Origin: Palsa-1392 sp036490335
GTDB lineage: Bacteria > Verrucomicrobiota > Verrucomicrobiia > Chthoniobacterales > UBA10450
Assembly: GCA_036490335.1 (NCBI GenBank)
Contig: DASXEB010000019.1
Location: 259,671 to 323,670, forward strand
DNA length: 64,000 bases
Direction: 5' to 3'
In this document: positions 16,658 to 25,532 of the stretch, one piece after another
Position numbering within the stretch: the stretch's first letter is position 1
How the letters are laid out: each line of letters begins with the position of its first letter
Notes under the pieces: generated by a model
What the model was told of the DNA's origin: nothing
Databases searched by the model: none
What the model saw: the letters and a program-made list of their open reading frames with translations, nothing else
Program-made: the position numbers and the translations under genes

Positions 16658-17884
16658 CTAACGACCCTGGGCCGCGATGCAATCGGTCAGCTCGCGCAGG
16701 AACGGCTCGAGATCGGTCACGAGCCCGATCGCCTGGAACGTCCCGCGATCGGTCAGCTTCGTCACCACCCCGGGATTAATGTCGACGCAGATCGTGCGCA
16801 CGGTCGCGGGGAGAAGATTGCCCACCGCGATCGAGTGCAACATCGTGCCCATCATCATCGCGATCGTGACCCCGTCGAGCTTCGCCCGCATCGCCTTTTG
16901 CGCCTCGAGCACGTCGGTAATGACATCGGGCAGCGGGCCGTCGTCGCGGATCGAGCCGGCGAGGACGTAATCGATCCCGTGCCGCACGCAACTGTGCATG
17001 ATGCCGCGCTTGAGCAGGCCGCGCTCGACCGCCGGGCGGATGCCGCCCGCGCTCCGGATGACGTTGATCGCGCGCATGTGATTCTCGTGGCCGGACTCGG
17101 CGAGCGAACCTTTCTCGAGGAAGACGCCGAGCGACGTGCCGAAAAGCGCGTTCTCGATGTCGTGAGTCGCGAGGGCGTTGCCGGCGAAAAGCAGATTGAC
17201 GTAGCCCCACTCGATCAGCTTCTCGAAATGCTCGGCCGCGCCGGTGTGGACGATGGCGGGGCCGCCGACGACGAGGATCCGGCCGTTCTCGTCGCGGGCG
17301 CGGCGGAACTCGCGCGCGATCTCGCGGATGACGGCGGTCTTCGGTTTCTCGATCGAAACGTTGCTCGCCATGAACTCGAAGACATCGGCGCGCGCGGTCG
17401 AGCGCTGGAGCGGGACGACCCGGATGCCCTGGTGACCGACGACCACCTCCTGGCCTTTTTTGACGCTGTAGAACTTCGTCGCGGTCGCGGCTTTCGCCCT
17501 GCGGTCGACCACGATTGCGCTGTCCATGAGCGCGGGATGGACTTCGATTTCACCGTCGTCGAGCTGGACAAAGGTCTGCTGGTTGGTCGTGACGTAAAAC
17601 TGCTCCGGGAAAACCCCGTCGGCCGGCGCGACTGCCAGCTCGACGCTCTTTTTCTCGATCACCTCGGCCCCGTGCTGGCGCAGGCGCAGGATCAACTCGT
17701 CGAGCGACTCGGCGGAGGGCCCGGTCACCTCGATCCGGGCAAAACTCTGGTCGGTGCGCTGTTCGCCGATGCGGACTTCGCCGATCTTGAAGGTGCCGCC
17801 GTGGGTGATGATCTCGTCCAGCACCTTGGGCAGGATGAGTGAGTCGATGATGTGCCCGCGGAGCTCGATCGTTTCGGAAAGCAT
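16658..17884 (-). CDS. LOR/SDH-domain ornithine cyclodeaminase-type protein (TIGR00300-like)
   Basis: 408 residues. The N-terminal ~100 residues form the conserved LOR/SDH region (ELRGHIIDSLILPKVLDEI), and the C-terminal part binds NAD, with RILVVGGPAIVHTG and GNALATHDIENALFG. In ArgZ/AgrE this module is the C-terminal half and converts ornithine to proline; archaeal stand-alone homologues act as ornithine cyclodeaminase. With the downstream gene it would give arginine to ornithine to proline, feeding nitrogen catabolism. Array B lies directly upstream. The stop TAG falls in a motif copy. Confidence 0.8.
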   Translation of the reverse strand: MLSETIELRGHIIDSLILPKVLDEIITHGGTFKIGEVRIGEQRTDQSFARIEVTGPSAESLDELILRLRQHGAEVIEKKSVELAVAPADGVFPEQFYVTTNQQTFVQLDDGEIEVHPALMDSAIVVDRRAKAATATKFYSVKKGQEVVVGHQGIRVVPLQRSTARADVFEFMASNVSIEKPKTAVIREIAREFRRARDENGRILVVGGPAIVHTGAAEHFEKLIEWGYVNLLFAGNALATHDIENALFGTSLGVFLEKGSLAESGHENHMRAINVIRSAGGIRPAVERGLLKRGIMHSCVRHGIDYVLAGSIRDDGPLPDVITDVLEAQKAMRAKLDGVTIAMMMGTMLHSIAVGNLLPATVRTICVDINPGVVTKLTDRGTFQAIGLVTDLEPFLRELTDCIAAQGR

Positions 17885-17977
17885 CGGCCGAATCTAGCCG
17901 AGGAAGTCGCCCGCGCCAGTGCGACCCGGCCTTGGCCCGGGCGCAAGGGGCTCCCTGCGGGGGGAATTCCGGTCGAT

Positions 17978-18334
17978 TCTGGAGGTTGCGAGACCGGTCT
18001 CGGAGATTGCAAGGCCGGCCTTGGAGAATGGGAGGCCGATCTAATAGAATGGGAGGTCGGTCTAACAGATTGCGAGGCCGACCAAACGTTTTGGGAGACC
18101 GGTCAAACGTTTTGGGAGATCGGTCAAACGTTTTGCGAGACCGGTCAAACGTTTTGGGAGACCGGTCAAATGTTTCGCGAGACCGGTCAAACGTTTTGCG
18201 AGACCGATCAAACGTTTCGCGAGACCGATCAAACGTTTTGGGAGACCGGTCAAACGTTTCGGGAGACCGATCAAACGTTTCGCGAGACCGGTCAAACGTT
18301 TTGGGAGACCGGTCAAACGTTTTGGGAAACCGGC
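17978..18334. repeat. Degenerate 21-bp tandem array B
   Basis: About 17 units. The word CAAACG/CAAATG recurs 12 times exactly every 21 bp from 18083 to 18314; five more degenerate units precede it in register. The unit resembles GAGACCGGTCAAACGTTTTG, with the palindrome GACCGGTC. It lies between pal (3' end) and the LOR/SDH gene (5' end). Both strands stay open, encoding 7-residue repeats, which I do not treat as genes. Confidence 0.95.
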
Positions 18335-18366
18335 CTTTTTTCGCCAATCACCCCCGGCGGAGCCTC

Positions 18367-18894
18367 CTACTTGATCACGCCGATCTCGGCCCGGCGATTC
18401 TTCGCCCAGGCTTCCTCGTTCGAGGCGGGATCGGCCGGCATGTCCGCGCCGAAACTGACCGTCTGGATGTTTTGCGCGTTCGCCCCGCCCGCGATCAGCG
18501 CCTCGCGGACCGACTCGGCCCGGCGCTCGCCGAGAGCGCGGTTGTATTCCGGCGTGCCGCGCTCGTCGGTGAAGCCGGCGATGATGATCTGGCTGTTGCT
18601 CTGTTTCAAAAAGCCGGCGAGCTGCCCGATCTTCCCGTTCTCGGAGGGCCGGATGTTCTGGCTGTCGAAGTCGAAATAAATCGGGGCGAATTGCTGCCGG
18701 TCGACGTTCGGGCTCATGAAGGAGGTGCCGCCGGCGGGCCGGTCGGGCAGGGGGGTGCCGTTGACGTAATCGCCGGTGTTGCCGGCGCCGGCTTCGCCGC
18801 CGTTTTTCGAGCCGCAACCGGTCAGGCAGAGGCTGGCGAGGGCAAGCGGGAGCATGAGGCGGACGAGGATAAAACCTGGAGATTTGTTCTTCAT
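18367..18894 (-). CDS. pal: Peptidoglycan-associated lipoprotein (Pal/OmpA-like)
   Basis: 175 residues from the ATG at 18894. A lipoprotein signal peptide ends at LCLTGC, so it is lipidated and anchored in the outer membrane. The C-terminal OmpA domain (IYFDFDSQNIRPSENGKI, GFTDERGTPEYNRALGERRAESV, KNRRAEI) binds peptidoglycan. Tol genes are not adjacent. An upstream in-frame start would bury the signal peptide, so it is rejected. Confidence 0.93.
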   Translation of the reverse strand: MKNKSPGFILVRLMLPLALASLCLTGCGSKNGGEAGAGNTGDYVNGTPLPDRPAGGTSFMSPNVDRQQFAPIYFDFDSQNIRPSENGKIGQLAGFLKQSNSQIIIAGFTDERGTPEYNRALGERRAESVREALIAGGANAQNIQTVSFGADMPADPASNEEAWAKNRRAEIGVIK

Positions 18895-18958
18895 AATGGG
18901 CGTGCCCGAGCTTAACGGCAGGGCGCGGTCGCGCAAGGCGGGGTCGCGGCGCGGTTCG

Positions 18959-19861
18959 TCAGGCGTCTTTTTTCTCGGCCGCGAAGCCGTGGAAGAGCCG
19001 GTGGAAGAATCCGCCCTCGGCGTCTTCGTCGTCGGTGATCTTGCCGGCGCGCGCGACCAGGACCGGGCAGTCGGCGCGGTTCAAGATGCCGCGGGTCAGG
19101 TCGCCCATTATATAATGGCGAAAGGTGCCGCGGGCCTGCGAGGTGCCGGTGACGATGAAGTCGTGGTCGCCCTCGCGCACTTCGTCGAAGATCTGGTCGA
19201 GGGCGAGGCCGTGCCGGACGCGGACTTCGGTTTTGACGCCGATTTTCTCGAGGCTCTCTTTTTGCCCGCGCAAGTTGAGGCCGAGCTCGGAGTCGGAGGC
19301 GAGCAAACGCTCAACGTCTTCTTCCATCCGGACGAGGTTGGCGTATATCGCGGGCGGCTCCGCCATGACGTGGAGGAGGGTGACGGTGGCGCCGACGCAT
19401 TGGGCGATCTCGCCCGCAAGCTGGACGGCGTCGTCGATGTAATGTTTGCCGCCGGTGCAGACGAGCATGCGCCCGATGCGATCGCAGGCCCCGATCGCGA
19501 CCACGACGGGCGGGGGAACGGCTTTGATGACTTCGTAGGTTTTTTCCGGCCGCCAATAAAGGCCGCCGGTGCCTTTGCGCCGCGCGCCGATGATGGCGAA
19601 GTCGTATTCCGTGCTCGTGGTTTCGGCGAGAATCTGGCGGATCGGTTCGCCGGTGCGGACGACGACGTTGGGCGCGAGGCCTTGGGCGCGGAGCATCTTC
19701 GCCTCGGAGTCGAGCGCGCGTTGCAACGGCTCTTCGTCGCCGGCTTTTTCGGCGATGCCTAACAATGTCACGGTGGACTGGCAGGGTCCGGCGAGCAGTC
19801 CGCCGAGCCGGGTCGGGTTGTCGGCCGGATCGGTTCCGTCGCTGCAAATCAGAATGTGCAT
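18959..19861 (-). CDS. Tandem universal stress protein (UspA-like)
   Basis: 300 residues containing two Usp domains (1-~125 and ~130-290). The second has the ATP-binding pattern GTSQARG...GDLTRGILNRADCPVLV; the first has a degenerate version (GARRKGTGGLYW). Cytoplasmic; substrate unknown. Downstream of the TauE transporter on the same strand, 7-bp gap, suggesting co-transcription. Confidence 0.88.
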   Translation of the reverse strand: MHILICSDGTDPADNPTRLGGLLAGPCQSTVTLLGIAEKAGDEEPLQRALDSEAKMLRAQGLAPNVVVRTGEPIRQILAETTSTEYDFAIIGARRKGTGGLYWRPEKTYEVIKAVPPPVVVAIGACDRIGRMLVCTGGKHYIDDAVQLAGEIAQCVGATVTLLHVMAEPPAIYANLVRMEEDVERLLASDSELGLNLRGQKESLEKIGVKTEVRVRHGLALDQIFDEVREGDHDFIVTGTSQARGTFRHYIMGDLTRGILNRADCPVLVARAGKITDDEDAEGGFFHRLFHGFAAEKKDA

Positions 19862-19868
19862 GAGGCGC

Positions 19869-20813
19869 TCAAAGCTTGTTGCCGGTAAATAAAGTGTAGA
19901 GGACGATGGCCACGCCGATCAATGGCAGCGGGACAAAAAAGAGGCGGATTTTTGGCCCGGCAAAATATTGGGTGAGGATGGCGCCGATCTGCGCGCCGAT
20001 GGCCGCGCCGGTGTTCATGACGAGCGCGACGAGGATGTCGACGTTGCCTTTAATCGCATGGCTGAAGGTGCCGTAGCTGGCCGAGATGATGATCTCGAAG
20101 AGATCGGTCCCAACCGCGAGATGGGTCGGAATTCCAAGCACGTAAACCATCATCGGCATGCGGATGTAGCCCGCGCCGCCGCCGAGAAATCCGCTGAACA
20201 ATCCGCCGATGAACGAGACGACGACGATGACCCAGAGCGAGATCGATTTCACGCCCGAGGTCGGGAGCGAAATCATCGGCCAAAGCGGAATGCGATGGAT
20301 CGCGCTGGTCACGCCGCTGAAGGAGGAGACGTCGGCCGAATCTTTCTTGCCGCGCTTTTTTTTGCCGCCGGAAGTCTTGCGCTGCTGGCGCAAAGTCTTC
20401 CAGCTTTCCCAAACCATGAAGGTCGAGATGCTGAAATAAATGATGATCGAAATGATGCTGACGACGAAGTCGACGTCGCCGCGCCGCTTCAAAAGCTGGA
20501 TCAGTTGCGCGCCGCATTCCGCACCCGCGATCGTGCCCGTCGCCATGATGAACCCGAGCCGCAGGTCGACGTTGCCGAGCGCGCGATGACGTTTCGCGGC
20601 CACGACCGATTTGCCGACGATGTGGGCGAGGTCGGTGCCGACGGCGTAATTCCAATGCATCCCGACCGCGCGCAACGCCGGCCCGGCGATGAAGCTCCCG
20701 CCGACGCCGAAAAAGCCGCCAAGAACGCCGATCAAAAATCCAATGATGACGAGGTAAACCGGACTGATGTCCGTCCCCGAGATCGGGAAATGCATCGCGA
20801 GCAGCGTGATCAT
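19869..20813 (-). CDS. TauE/SafE-family anion exporter
   Basis: Membrane protein of 314 residues with about eight hydrophobic segments in two repeats, each with a Gly-rich signature (GVLGGFFGVGGSFIAGPAL and GLFSGFLGGGAGYIRMPMM). The family moves sulfite, sulfonates or related anions; the substrate here is unknown. The ATG at 20813 overlaps the upstream stop as ATGA, which decides the start. A Lys-rich cytoplasmic loop (~140-165) separates the halves. Confidence 0.88.
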   Translation of the reverse strand: MITLLAMHFPISGTDISPVYLVIIGFLIGVLGGFFGVGGSFIAGPALRAVGMHWNYAVGTDLAHIVGKSVVAAKRHRALGNVDLRLGFIMATGTIAGAECGAQLIQLLKRRGDVDFVVSIISIIIYFSISTFMVWESWKTLRQQRKTSGGKKKRGKKDSADVSSFSGVTSAIHRIPLWPMISLPTSGVKSISLWVIVVVSFIGGLFSGFLGGGAGYIRMPMMVYVLGIPTHLAVGTDLFEIIISASYGTFSHAIKGNVDILVALVMNTGAAIGAQIGAILTQYFAGPKIRLFFVPLPLIGVAIVLYTLFTGNKL

Positions 20814-21052
20814 TCCGAGCGCCCGCGCAAAAGGCGGATGAGAAAGGTCGTGACCCATTCGAGCGCGACCGCCTGCCCGATGATGAGCGCGATTGAGACC
20901 AGCCCGTAAATGCGGATGCTCGATTTATCGAGATGGAAAAGCCAGCCCGCGAGGAAATGGAGGACCAGGAAATAATAGGCGACCACGAGCACCGCGTAGA
21001 TCGCGAGCTCGATGCCGAAGGAAAAAAAAGTCTTGCGCGTTTCAGCCTTCAT
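20810..21052 (-). CDS. Small two-helix membrane protein paired with TauE
   Basis: 80 residues with two hydrophobic segments (~11-37 and ~50-70) and a basic C-terminus. No family recognised with certainty. It is translationally coupled to the TauE gene (ATGA overlap), so a role as an accessory subunit or regulator of the transporter is likely but inferred. First gene of the Usp/TauE unit. Confidence 0.75.
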   Translation of the reverse strand: MKAETRKTFFSFGIELAIYAVLVVAYYFLVLHFLAGWLFHLDKSSIRIYGLVSIALIIGQAVALEWVTTFLIRLLRGRSE

Positions 21053-21180
21053 GATCGCTCTACGGGCAGGATTTGATCCGCGTCATATCGTGGCGAGGGT
21101 GGCGAAGCGTCAACCGAAAAACCTTTGCGTGCGGAACGATTCTTTTTACCTTCGGAAGCTCAAATTACACCGGAAAAATT

Positions 21181-21414
21181 ATGGCTGATGTCGCAAACAA
21201 GTATGCCGAAAACGTCGAAGGGAAATTCTACGTCGACGATCAATGCATCGACTGCGATCTCTGTCGCGAGACCGCGCCGGCCAATTTCAAGCGCAACGAC
21301 GACGGCGGCCATTCCTACGTTTACAAACAGGCCGAGACTCCGGAGGAAGAAGCGCTCTGCAAGGAAGCGATGGAAGGCTGCCCGGTCGAGGCGATCGGCA
21401 ACGACGGCGTCTGA
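21181..21414 (+). CDS. 4Fe-4S single-cluster ferredoxin
   Basis: 77 residues. Cluster ligands are seen in CIDCDLCRETAP (C-x2-C-x2-C) and the distant GCPVEAIG Cys, the pattern of small monocluster ferredoxins that carry electrons in the cytoplasm. The ATG at 21181 is preferred over an upstream start at 21073 because the intervening residues are non-conserved and basic. It is divergent from the TauE unit and precedes thiD by 51 bp; no partner enzyme is adjacent. Confidence 0.88.
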   Translation: MADVANKYAENVEGKFYVDDQCIDCDLCRETAPANFKRNDDGGHSYVYKQAETPEEEALCKEAMEGCPVEAIGNDGV

Positions 21415-21465
21415 CGAATTGCGGCCGCCGCTTCGCCTAACGATGCCGCGACGCCCCGCCTGACG

Positions 21466-22272
21466 ATGGCGAGCGAACGCAATCCGCCCGTCGCCCTCAC
21501 GATCGCCGGCTCCGATTCCAGCGCCGGCGCCGGGCTCCAGGCCGACCTGAAAACTTTCGCCGCGCTCGGCGTTTACGGCCTCACCGTCTGCACCTGCGTC
21601 GTCGCCGAAGTGCCGGGAAAAGTTTCGCGCATCTCCGCAGTCGAGCCGGAAAACGTCCGCGCCCAGCTCGAGTTGCTGCTCGCAAATTTTCCCGTCGCCG
21701 CGATCAAGACCGGGCTGCTATTTTCCGCCGAGATCGTCGCGCTCGTCGCCGAAATTTTGCAAACGCGGGCGAAAAAAATCCCGCTCGTGATCGATCCGGT
21801 GATGATCGCGACGAGCGGCGATCGCCTGCTCGACCCGGCCGCGATCGAGATCTATCGCGAACGTCTTTTTCCCCTCGCGACCATCGTGACACCAAACATG
21901 GACGAGGCCGCCGCCCTAACGAGTCTCAGTGTCGCGAGTCTCGGCGAAATGCGCATCGCCGGCGAAGAACTGCGAGCGAAATACAACGTGCCGTTTCTGG
22001 TCAAAGGCGGTCATCTGCGCGGCGATCGCGCGACCGATTTGCTCTTCGATGGCGCGACGCCGAGGGAATTTTCCACAAACAAGATCGCCGGCGTCGCGAC
22101 TCACGGCACCGGCTGCACCTATTCGGCCGCGATCGCCGCCGGCCTCGCGCGCGGCCTCGCGCTCGAACCGGCAATCGCGCGCGCGAAGGAGTTCGTTAGG
22201 CGCGCAATCGCGGAACATTTCGTCTGGCCGAGTTCGTTAGGCGAAATCCAGGCGCTTAATCAGAAATCATAA
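21466..22272 (+). CDS. thiD: Hydroxymethylpyrimidine/phosphomethylpyrimidine kinase ThiD
   Basis: Phosphorylates HMP and HMP-P in thiamine biosynthesis. 268 residues: TIAGSDSSAGAGLQADLKTF at the start, KTGLL, VTPNMDEA, and the anion-hole segment HGTGCTYSAAIAAGLARG. Length is typical. No TPP riboswitch is seen upstream, and no other thi gene is adjacent. Overlaps the convergent rnc gene by 6 bp. Two motif copies lie in frame near the 3' end as Val-Arg-Arg and Ser-Leu-Gly. Confidence 0.95.
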   Translation: MASERNPPVALTIAGSDSSAGAGLQADLKTFAALGVYGLTVCTCVVAEVPGKVSRISAVEPENVRAQLELLLANFPVAAIKTGLLFSAEIVALVAEILQTRAKKIPLVIDPVMIATSGDRLLDPAAIEIYRERLFPLATIVTPNMDEAAALTSLSVASLGEMRIAGEELRAKYNVPFLVKGGHLRGDRATDLLFDGATPREFSTNKIAGVATHGTGCTYSAAIAAGLARGLALEPAIARAKEFVRRAIAEHFVWPSSLGEIQALNQKS

Positions 22273-22962
22273 CGACTCTTTTTTCCGCCAGCTTTGCTCT
22301 TTCAAAGCCGCGAGCGCGGCCGCAGTCTCCGCCTGTTTTTTGCTTCGGCCGGTTCCTTCGCCGAGCACCACGTTTTCCCAAAGCACGCGGACGGCGAAAG
22401 TCTTTTCATGTTCGCGGCCTTCCGTTGACAACAATTCGTAAACCGGGCTGCGCGGCGAAATCGCCTGAAGAATTTCCTGCAACTGGCCTTTGGGATTTAT
22501 TTCGAGCGGTTCGTCTTCGAGGCTTTCCAGTTCCGCCGCTATCTCGCGCAAAATAAAATCGCGCGCGGCCTCGAAACCGCCATCGAGATAAAGCGCGCCT
22601 AACAATGCCTCAAACGCGTCCGCCAGATTCGACGCGCGCGCGCGACCGCCGCTCGCTTCCTCGCCGCGGCCGAGGGCAAGATGCCGCCCGAGCTCGAGTC
22701 GCTCCGCATGCAGACGGAGCGCTTCGCGCGAAACAATACGCGCGCGCCGAGTCGTTAGGCGGCCCTCCGGCGCGTCGGCGAATCGCGCAAAAAGATTCTC
22801 CGTGATGACGAGCTGGAGCACGGCATCGCCGAGAAATTCCAGACGCTGATTGTCGAAGTGTCCGCGTTTTTTTTCGTGGCGCACGCTCGGATGCGTGAGC
22901 GCTTCGGCGAGCAACTCCGGGTTGCGAAAGTGATGCCCGATGCGCTCCTCCAGCGGATGCAC
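22267..22962 (-). CDS. rnc: Ribonuclease III
   Basis: Double-strand-specific RNase for rRNA and mRNA processing. 231 residues: catalytic signature NQRLEFLGDAVLQLV, second acidic site in NLADAFEALLGALYLDGG, and a C-terminal dsRNA-binding domain (NPKGQLQEILQ ... GRSKKQAETAAALAAL). The start follows the upstream S41-like stop by six bases that carry the end of a CCCTAACGA motif variant. Confidence 0.96.
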   Translation of the reverse strand: MHPLEERIGHHFRNPELLAEALTHPSVRHEKKRGHFDNQRLEFLGDAVLQLVITENLFARFADAPEGRLTTRRARIVSREALRLHAERLELGRHLALGRGEEASGGRARASNLADAFEALLGALYLDGGFEAARDFILREIAAELESLEDEPLEINPKGQLQEILQAISPRSPVYELLSTEGREHEKTFAVRVLWENVVLGEGTGRSKKQAETAAALAALKEQSWRKKESL

Positions 22963-22968
22963 GACTCG

Positions 22969-24069
22969 TTAGGGCGGCGACCCGGCCGGATGCTGATAAA
23001 CCGCGATCGAGGTGATGACATCGACGGCGCGCTGCATGACCGGATCGTGCAACGGCGGTTTCTCGCCGCGCGCGCGACGCTGCTGCGATTCCTGGATCGC
23101 TTCGATCTCGGGATTGGTACCGGCGAGGAGCGCGGCTTCGTTCAAGTGCGGGCGGTCGGATTCGAAAACGAAGGGCGACATTCCTTTCGTCAGGCTCTCC
23201 TTGAAAATCTCGCGCTTCGTCGAGAGCGGCATCAAGACTGCGATGTCGGGCTGCACGCCACCGGGAAATCCGACCCGCTCATTTCCGATCGCGGCCTCGC
23301 TCACCGCGACGCGCAAAATCATTCCGCCTAACGACAGGTCGGAATAGCCGACGGCGGCGCCGGCGGTTGGTTCGCCAATCAGGATCGCCTTTTCGTTCAC
23401 GCGCAAAACGCTCGCCAGCACTTCCGGCGCGCCGTTCGTTTCTTCGTCGATCAGGATCGTGATGAGACCGACGTAATCGGGCGCGCGGTCGGAAACAAAA
23501 ACGCGCTCCGGCCGCGCCGCGCCCTGCAAATTGAAAAGATATTCGCCTTTGCGCGCAAACCGCTTCGCGAACTCGGCCGCCATCGCGAAATCCTGCGTTT
23601 CCGCCGTCCCGCGCAAGTCGAGAATGAGCGCATCGATTTTTTTGGCGGCAAAATTTCGAAGCGCGGCGTCGAGATCGGCGAGATCGCTTTTGCGTAAGGC
23701 GCCGGGCCGAAAATAACCAATGTGGCCCTGCAAAATATCGCGGTCCGACATGGCCGGCGCGGGCTCATTGTTAGGCGAAGGGGCCGGCAGGAGCGTAACG
23801 CCGCGGCCGAGCCGCTCGATCAGGCCGGCGAGCGTGGCGCGGTCGAGATCGGCGGGCGTGAGCGCGCTCGGCGTGACGTAATTCTCCTTCACAAAACGCA
23901 ACGCCTGCGTGAGGTCGTTAGGCGCGAGTGCATCGAGCGGATCGGACGGAGTGGGCGAGGAGGTTGGCTTCGGCGGCGGAGTCGCGACTGGATGCGCCGG
24001 AGTCTGCGCTCGCAGAGTCGCAGCGCACACGAGGATCGTTAGGCTAAGATTGAGCAGGCGGCGCAACAT
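22969..24069 (-). CDS. Secreted S41-like protein, probably catalytically dead
   Basis: About 366 residues from the ATG at 24069, with a signal peptide (LNLSLTILVCAATLRA-Q) and a Pro/Thr-rich linker, then an S41/tail-specific protease-like fold (LILDLRGTAETQDFA; LITILIDEETNGAPEVLAS; AILIGEPTAGAA). In active S41 enzymes the nucleophilic Ser follows T-x-S-A; here TNGAPE lacks Ser, and the Lys of GKG is also missing. I infer a non-catalytic binding or scaffold role. It overlaps the 3' end of purD by 26 bp. Confidence 0.7.
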   Translation of the reverse strand: MLRRLLNLSLTILVCAATLRAQTPAHPVATPPPKPTSSPTPSDPLDALAPNDLTQALRFVKENYVTPSALTPADLDRATLAGLIERLGRGVTLLPAPSPNNEPAPAMSDRDILQGHIGYFRPGALRKSDLADLDAALRNFAAKKIDALILDLRGTAETQDFAMAAEFAKRFARKGEYLFNLQGAARPERVFVSDRAPDYVGLITILIDEETNGAPEVLASVLRVNEKAILIGEPTAGAAVGYSDLSLGGMILRVAVSEAAIGNERVGFPGGVQPDIAVLMPLSTKREIFKESLTKGMSPFVFESDRPHLNEAALLAGTNPEIEAIQESQQRRARGEKPPLHDPVMQRAVDVITSIAVYQHPAGSPP

Positions 24070-25354
24070 CGGGCGCAGCGACGTTATCCGGGAGCGCGCC
24101 GAGGGCAATATCGCGACGGTACTGGCAACCTTCGAAATCGACTTTCGCGACCGCGGCGTAGGCGAGGTCGCGCGCCTGGCCTAACGAGTCGCCAAGCGCG
24201 GTGACGGCGAGGACGCGGCCGCCGTTGGTCACGACGTCGCCATTTTCGCGGCGCGTTCCGGCATGAAAAACATGGACGTTTTTCATCTTCGCGCATTCGT
24301 CGAGGCCGCTGATTTTTTTGCCGGTTTCGACTCGTCCCGGATAACCGGCCGAGGCCATGACGACGGTGACAGCGAGCCGTTCGTCCATCTCGATTTCGGC
24401 CGATGCGAGATTGGCGTCGATCGTCTTTTCGAGAAGCGGAAGGAGATCGCTTTTCAGGCGCGGCAAAATCACCTGCGTCTCCGGATCGCCAAAGCGGCAA
24501 TTAAATTCGAGCACGGACGCGGTGTCGCGGTGCACGATCAGGCCGGGGAAAAGTAGGCCGTTGAAGCGCACTTTTTCGTCGCGCAAACCGCGCAGGAGCG
24601 ACTTCATGATTTTGTCGTCGAACTGCCGGCGAAGATTTTCGCTCCAGCGCGGCGCAGGACTGAACGCGCCCATGCCGCCGGTGTTCGGGCCGCGATCGCC
24701 GTCCTGCAATCGTTTGTGATCGCAGGCCGTGCCGAGGAATTGATAACTGTCGCCCGCGACGAGAACGTGGAGCGAGCATTCCCAGCCCTCGAGAAATTCT
24801 TCGATGAGCACGCGCGCGCTCGCTTCGCCGAAGCGGCGGCGATCGATCATGTCGTGCAAGGTCTGGTGCGCTTCACTTGCGTCTTGGGCGATGATCACGC
24901 CTTTGCCGGCGGCGAGTCCGTCGGCTTTGATCACGACCGGAAAACGAAGTTTCTCGACGAAGCGGCAGGCTTTGCGGCTGTCATCGAAGACGCCCGCCAT
25001 CGCGGTCGGCACACCGGTGCAGCGCATCAGTTGCTTCGCGAAAATTTTCGACGACTCGAGCCGCGCGGCCGCTTTCGTGGGCCCGAAAATGCGCAACCTT
25101 TTACTTGCGAATTCGTCCACGATGCCGGCGGCGAGCGGATCGTCCGGGCCGACGACGGTGAGATCAATCCGATTTTCAACCGCGAAACGGCAGAGACCCG
25201 CGAAGTCGTTAGGCGGGATCGCGACGTTCTCGCCCAGCTCGGCCGTGCCGGCGTTTCCGGGCGCGCAAAAAAGTTGCTCGACGCGCCGCGATTGCCGCAG
25301 CTTCCAGGTAAGCGCGTGTTCGCGGCCGCCGCCTCCGATGATCAGGACTCGCAT
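24044..25354 (-). CDS. purD: Phosphoribosylamine-glycine ligase PurD
   Basis: Second committed step of purine synthesis, an ATP-grasp enzyme. 436 residues from ATG 25354: MRVLIIGGGGREHAL at the N-terminus, PVVIKADGLAAGKGV, TGGMGAFSP, and EFNCRFGDPETQV. A further 25 codons upstream are open but not conserved, so the later start is used. No other pur genes nearby. Motif copies lie at 25207 and 24178 within it. Confidence 0.96.
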   Translation of the reverse strand: MRVLIIGGGGREHALTWKLRQSRRVEQLFCAPGNAGTAELGENVAIPPNDFAGLCRFAVENRIDLTVVGPDDPLAAGIVDEFASKRLRIFGPTKAAARLESSKIFAKQLMRCTGVPTAMAGVFDDSRKACRFVEKLRFPVVIKADGLAAGKGVIIAQDASEAHQTLHDMIDRRRFGEASARVLIEEFLEGWECSLHVLVAGDSYQFLGTACDHKRLQDGDRGPNTGGMGAFSPAPRWSENLRRQFDDKIMKSLLRGLRDEKVRFNGLLFPGLIVHRDTASVLEFNCRFGDPETQVILPRLKSDLLPLLEKTIDANLASAEIEMDERLAVTVVMASAGYPGRVETGKKISGLDECAKMKNVHVFHAGTRRENGDVVTNGGRVLAVTALGDSLGQARDLAYAAVAKVDFEGCQYRRDIALGALPDNVAAPDVAPPAQS

Positions 25355-25532
25355 TACCGGCGTTTTCTTTTCCCTCGGCTGGCCATAAACAAAATGCGTC
25401 GCCCCGAGCTGGTTAATCCGGGGAAACAAAGTCCGCAGATTTTCCGGCTGGGAACGCCGAACGGGGAGCAGAAGTAGTCACCCTATCCTCGTGTTTCAAG
25501 AAAAAAGTGCGGCCGGCCCGAAATTTTTTTAG

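Noticed and set aside
17978..18334. Array B considered as a CRISPR array
   Set aside because: Units are contiguous 21-mers with no unique spacers, and no cas genes are nearby.
17852..18679. Open frames on both strands through array B encoding 7-residue repeats
   Set aside because: The 21-bp period keeps every frame open automatically; no start site, signal or domain supports translation.
21466..22272. TPP riboswitch upstream of thiD
   Set aside because: Only 51 bp separate the ferredoxin stop from the start, and no THI-box sequence is present.
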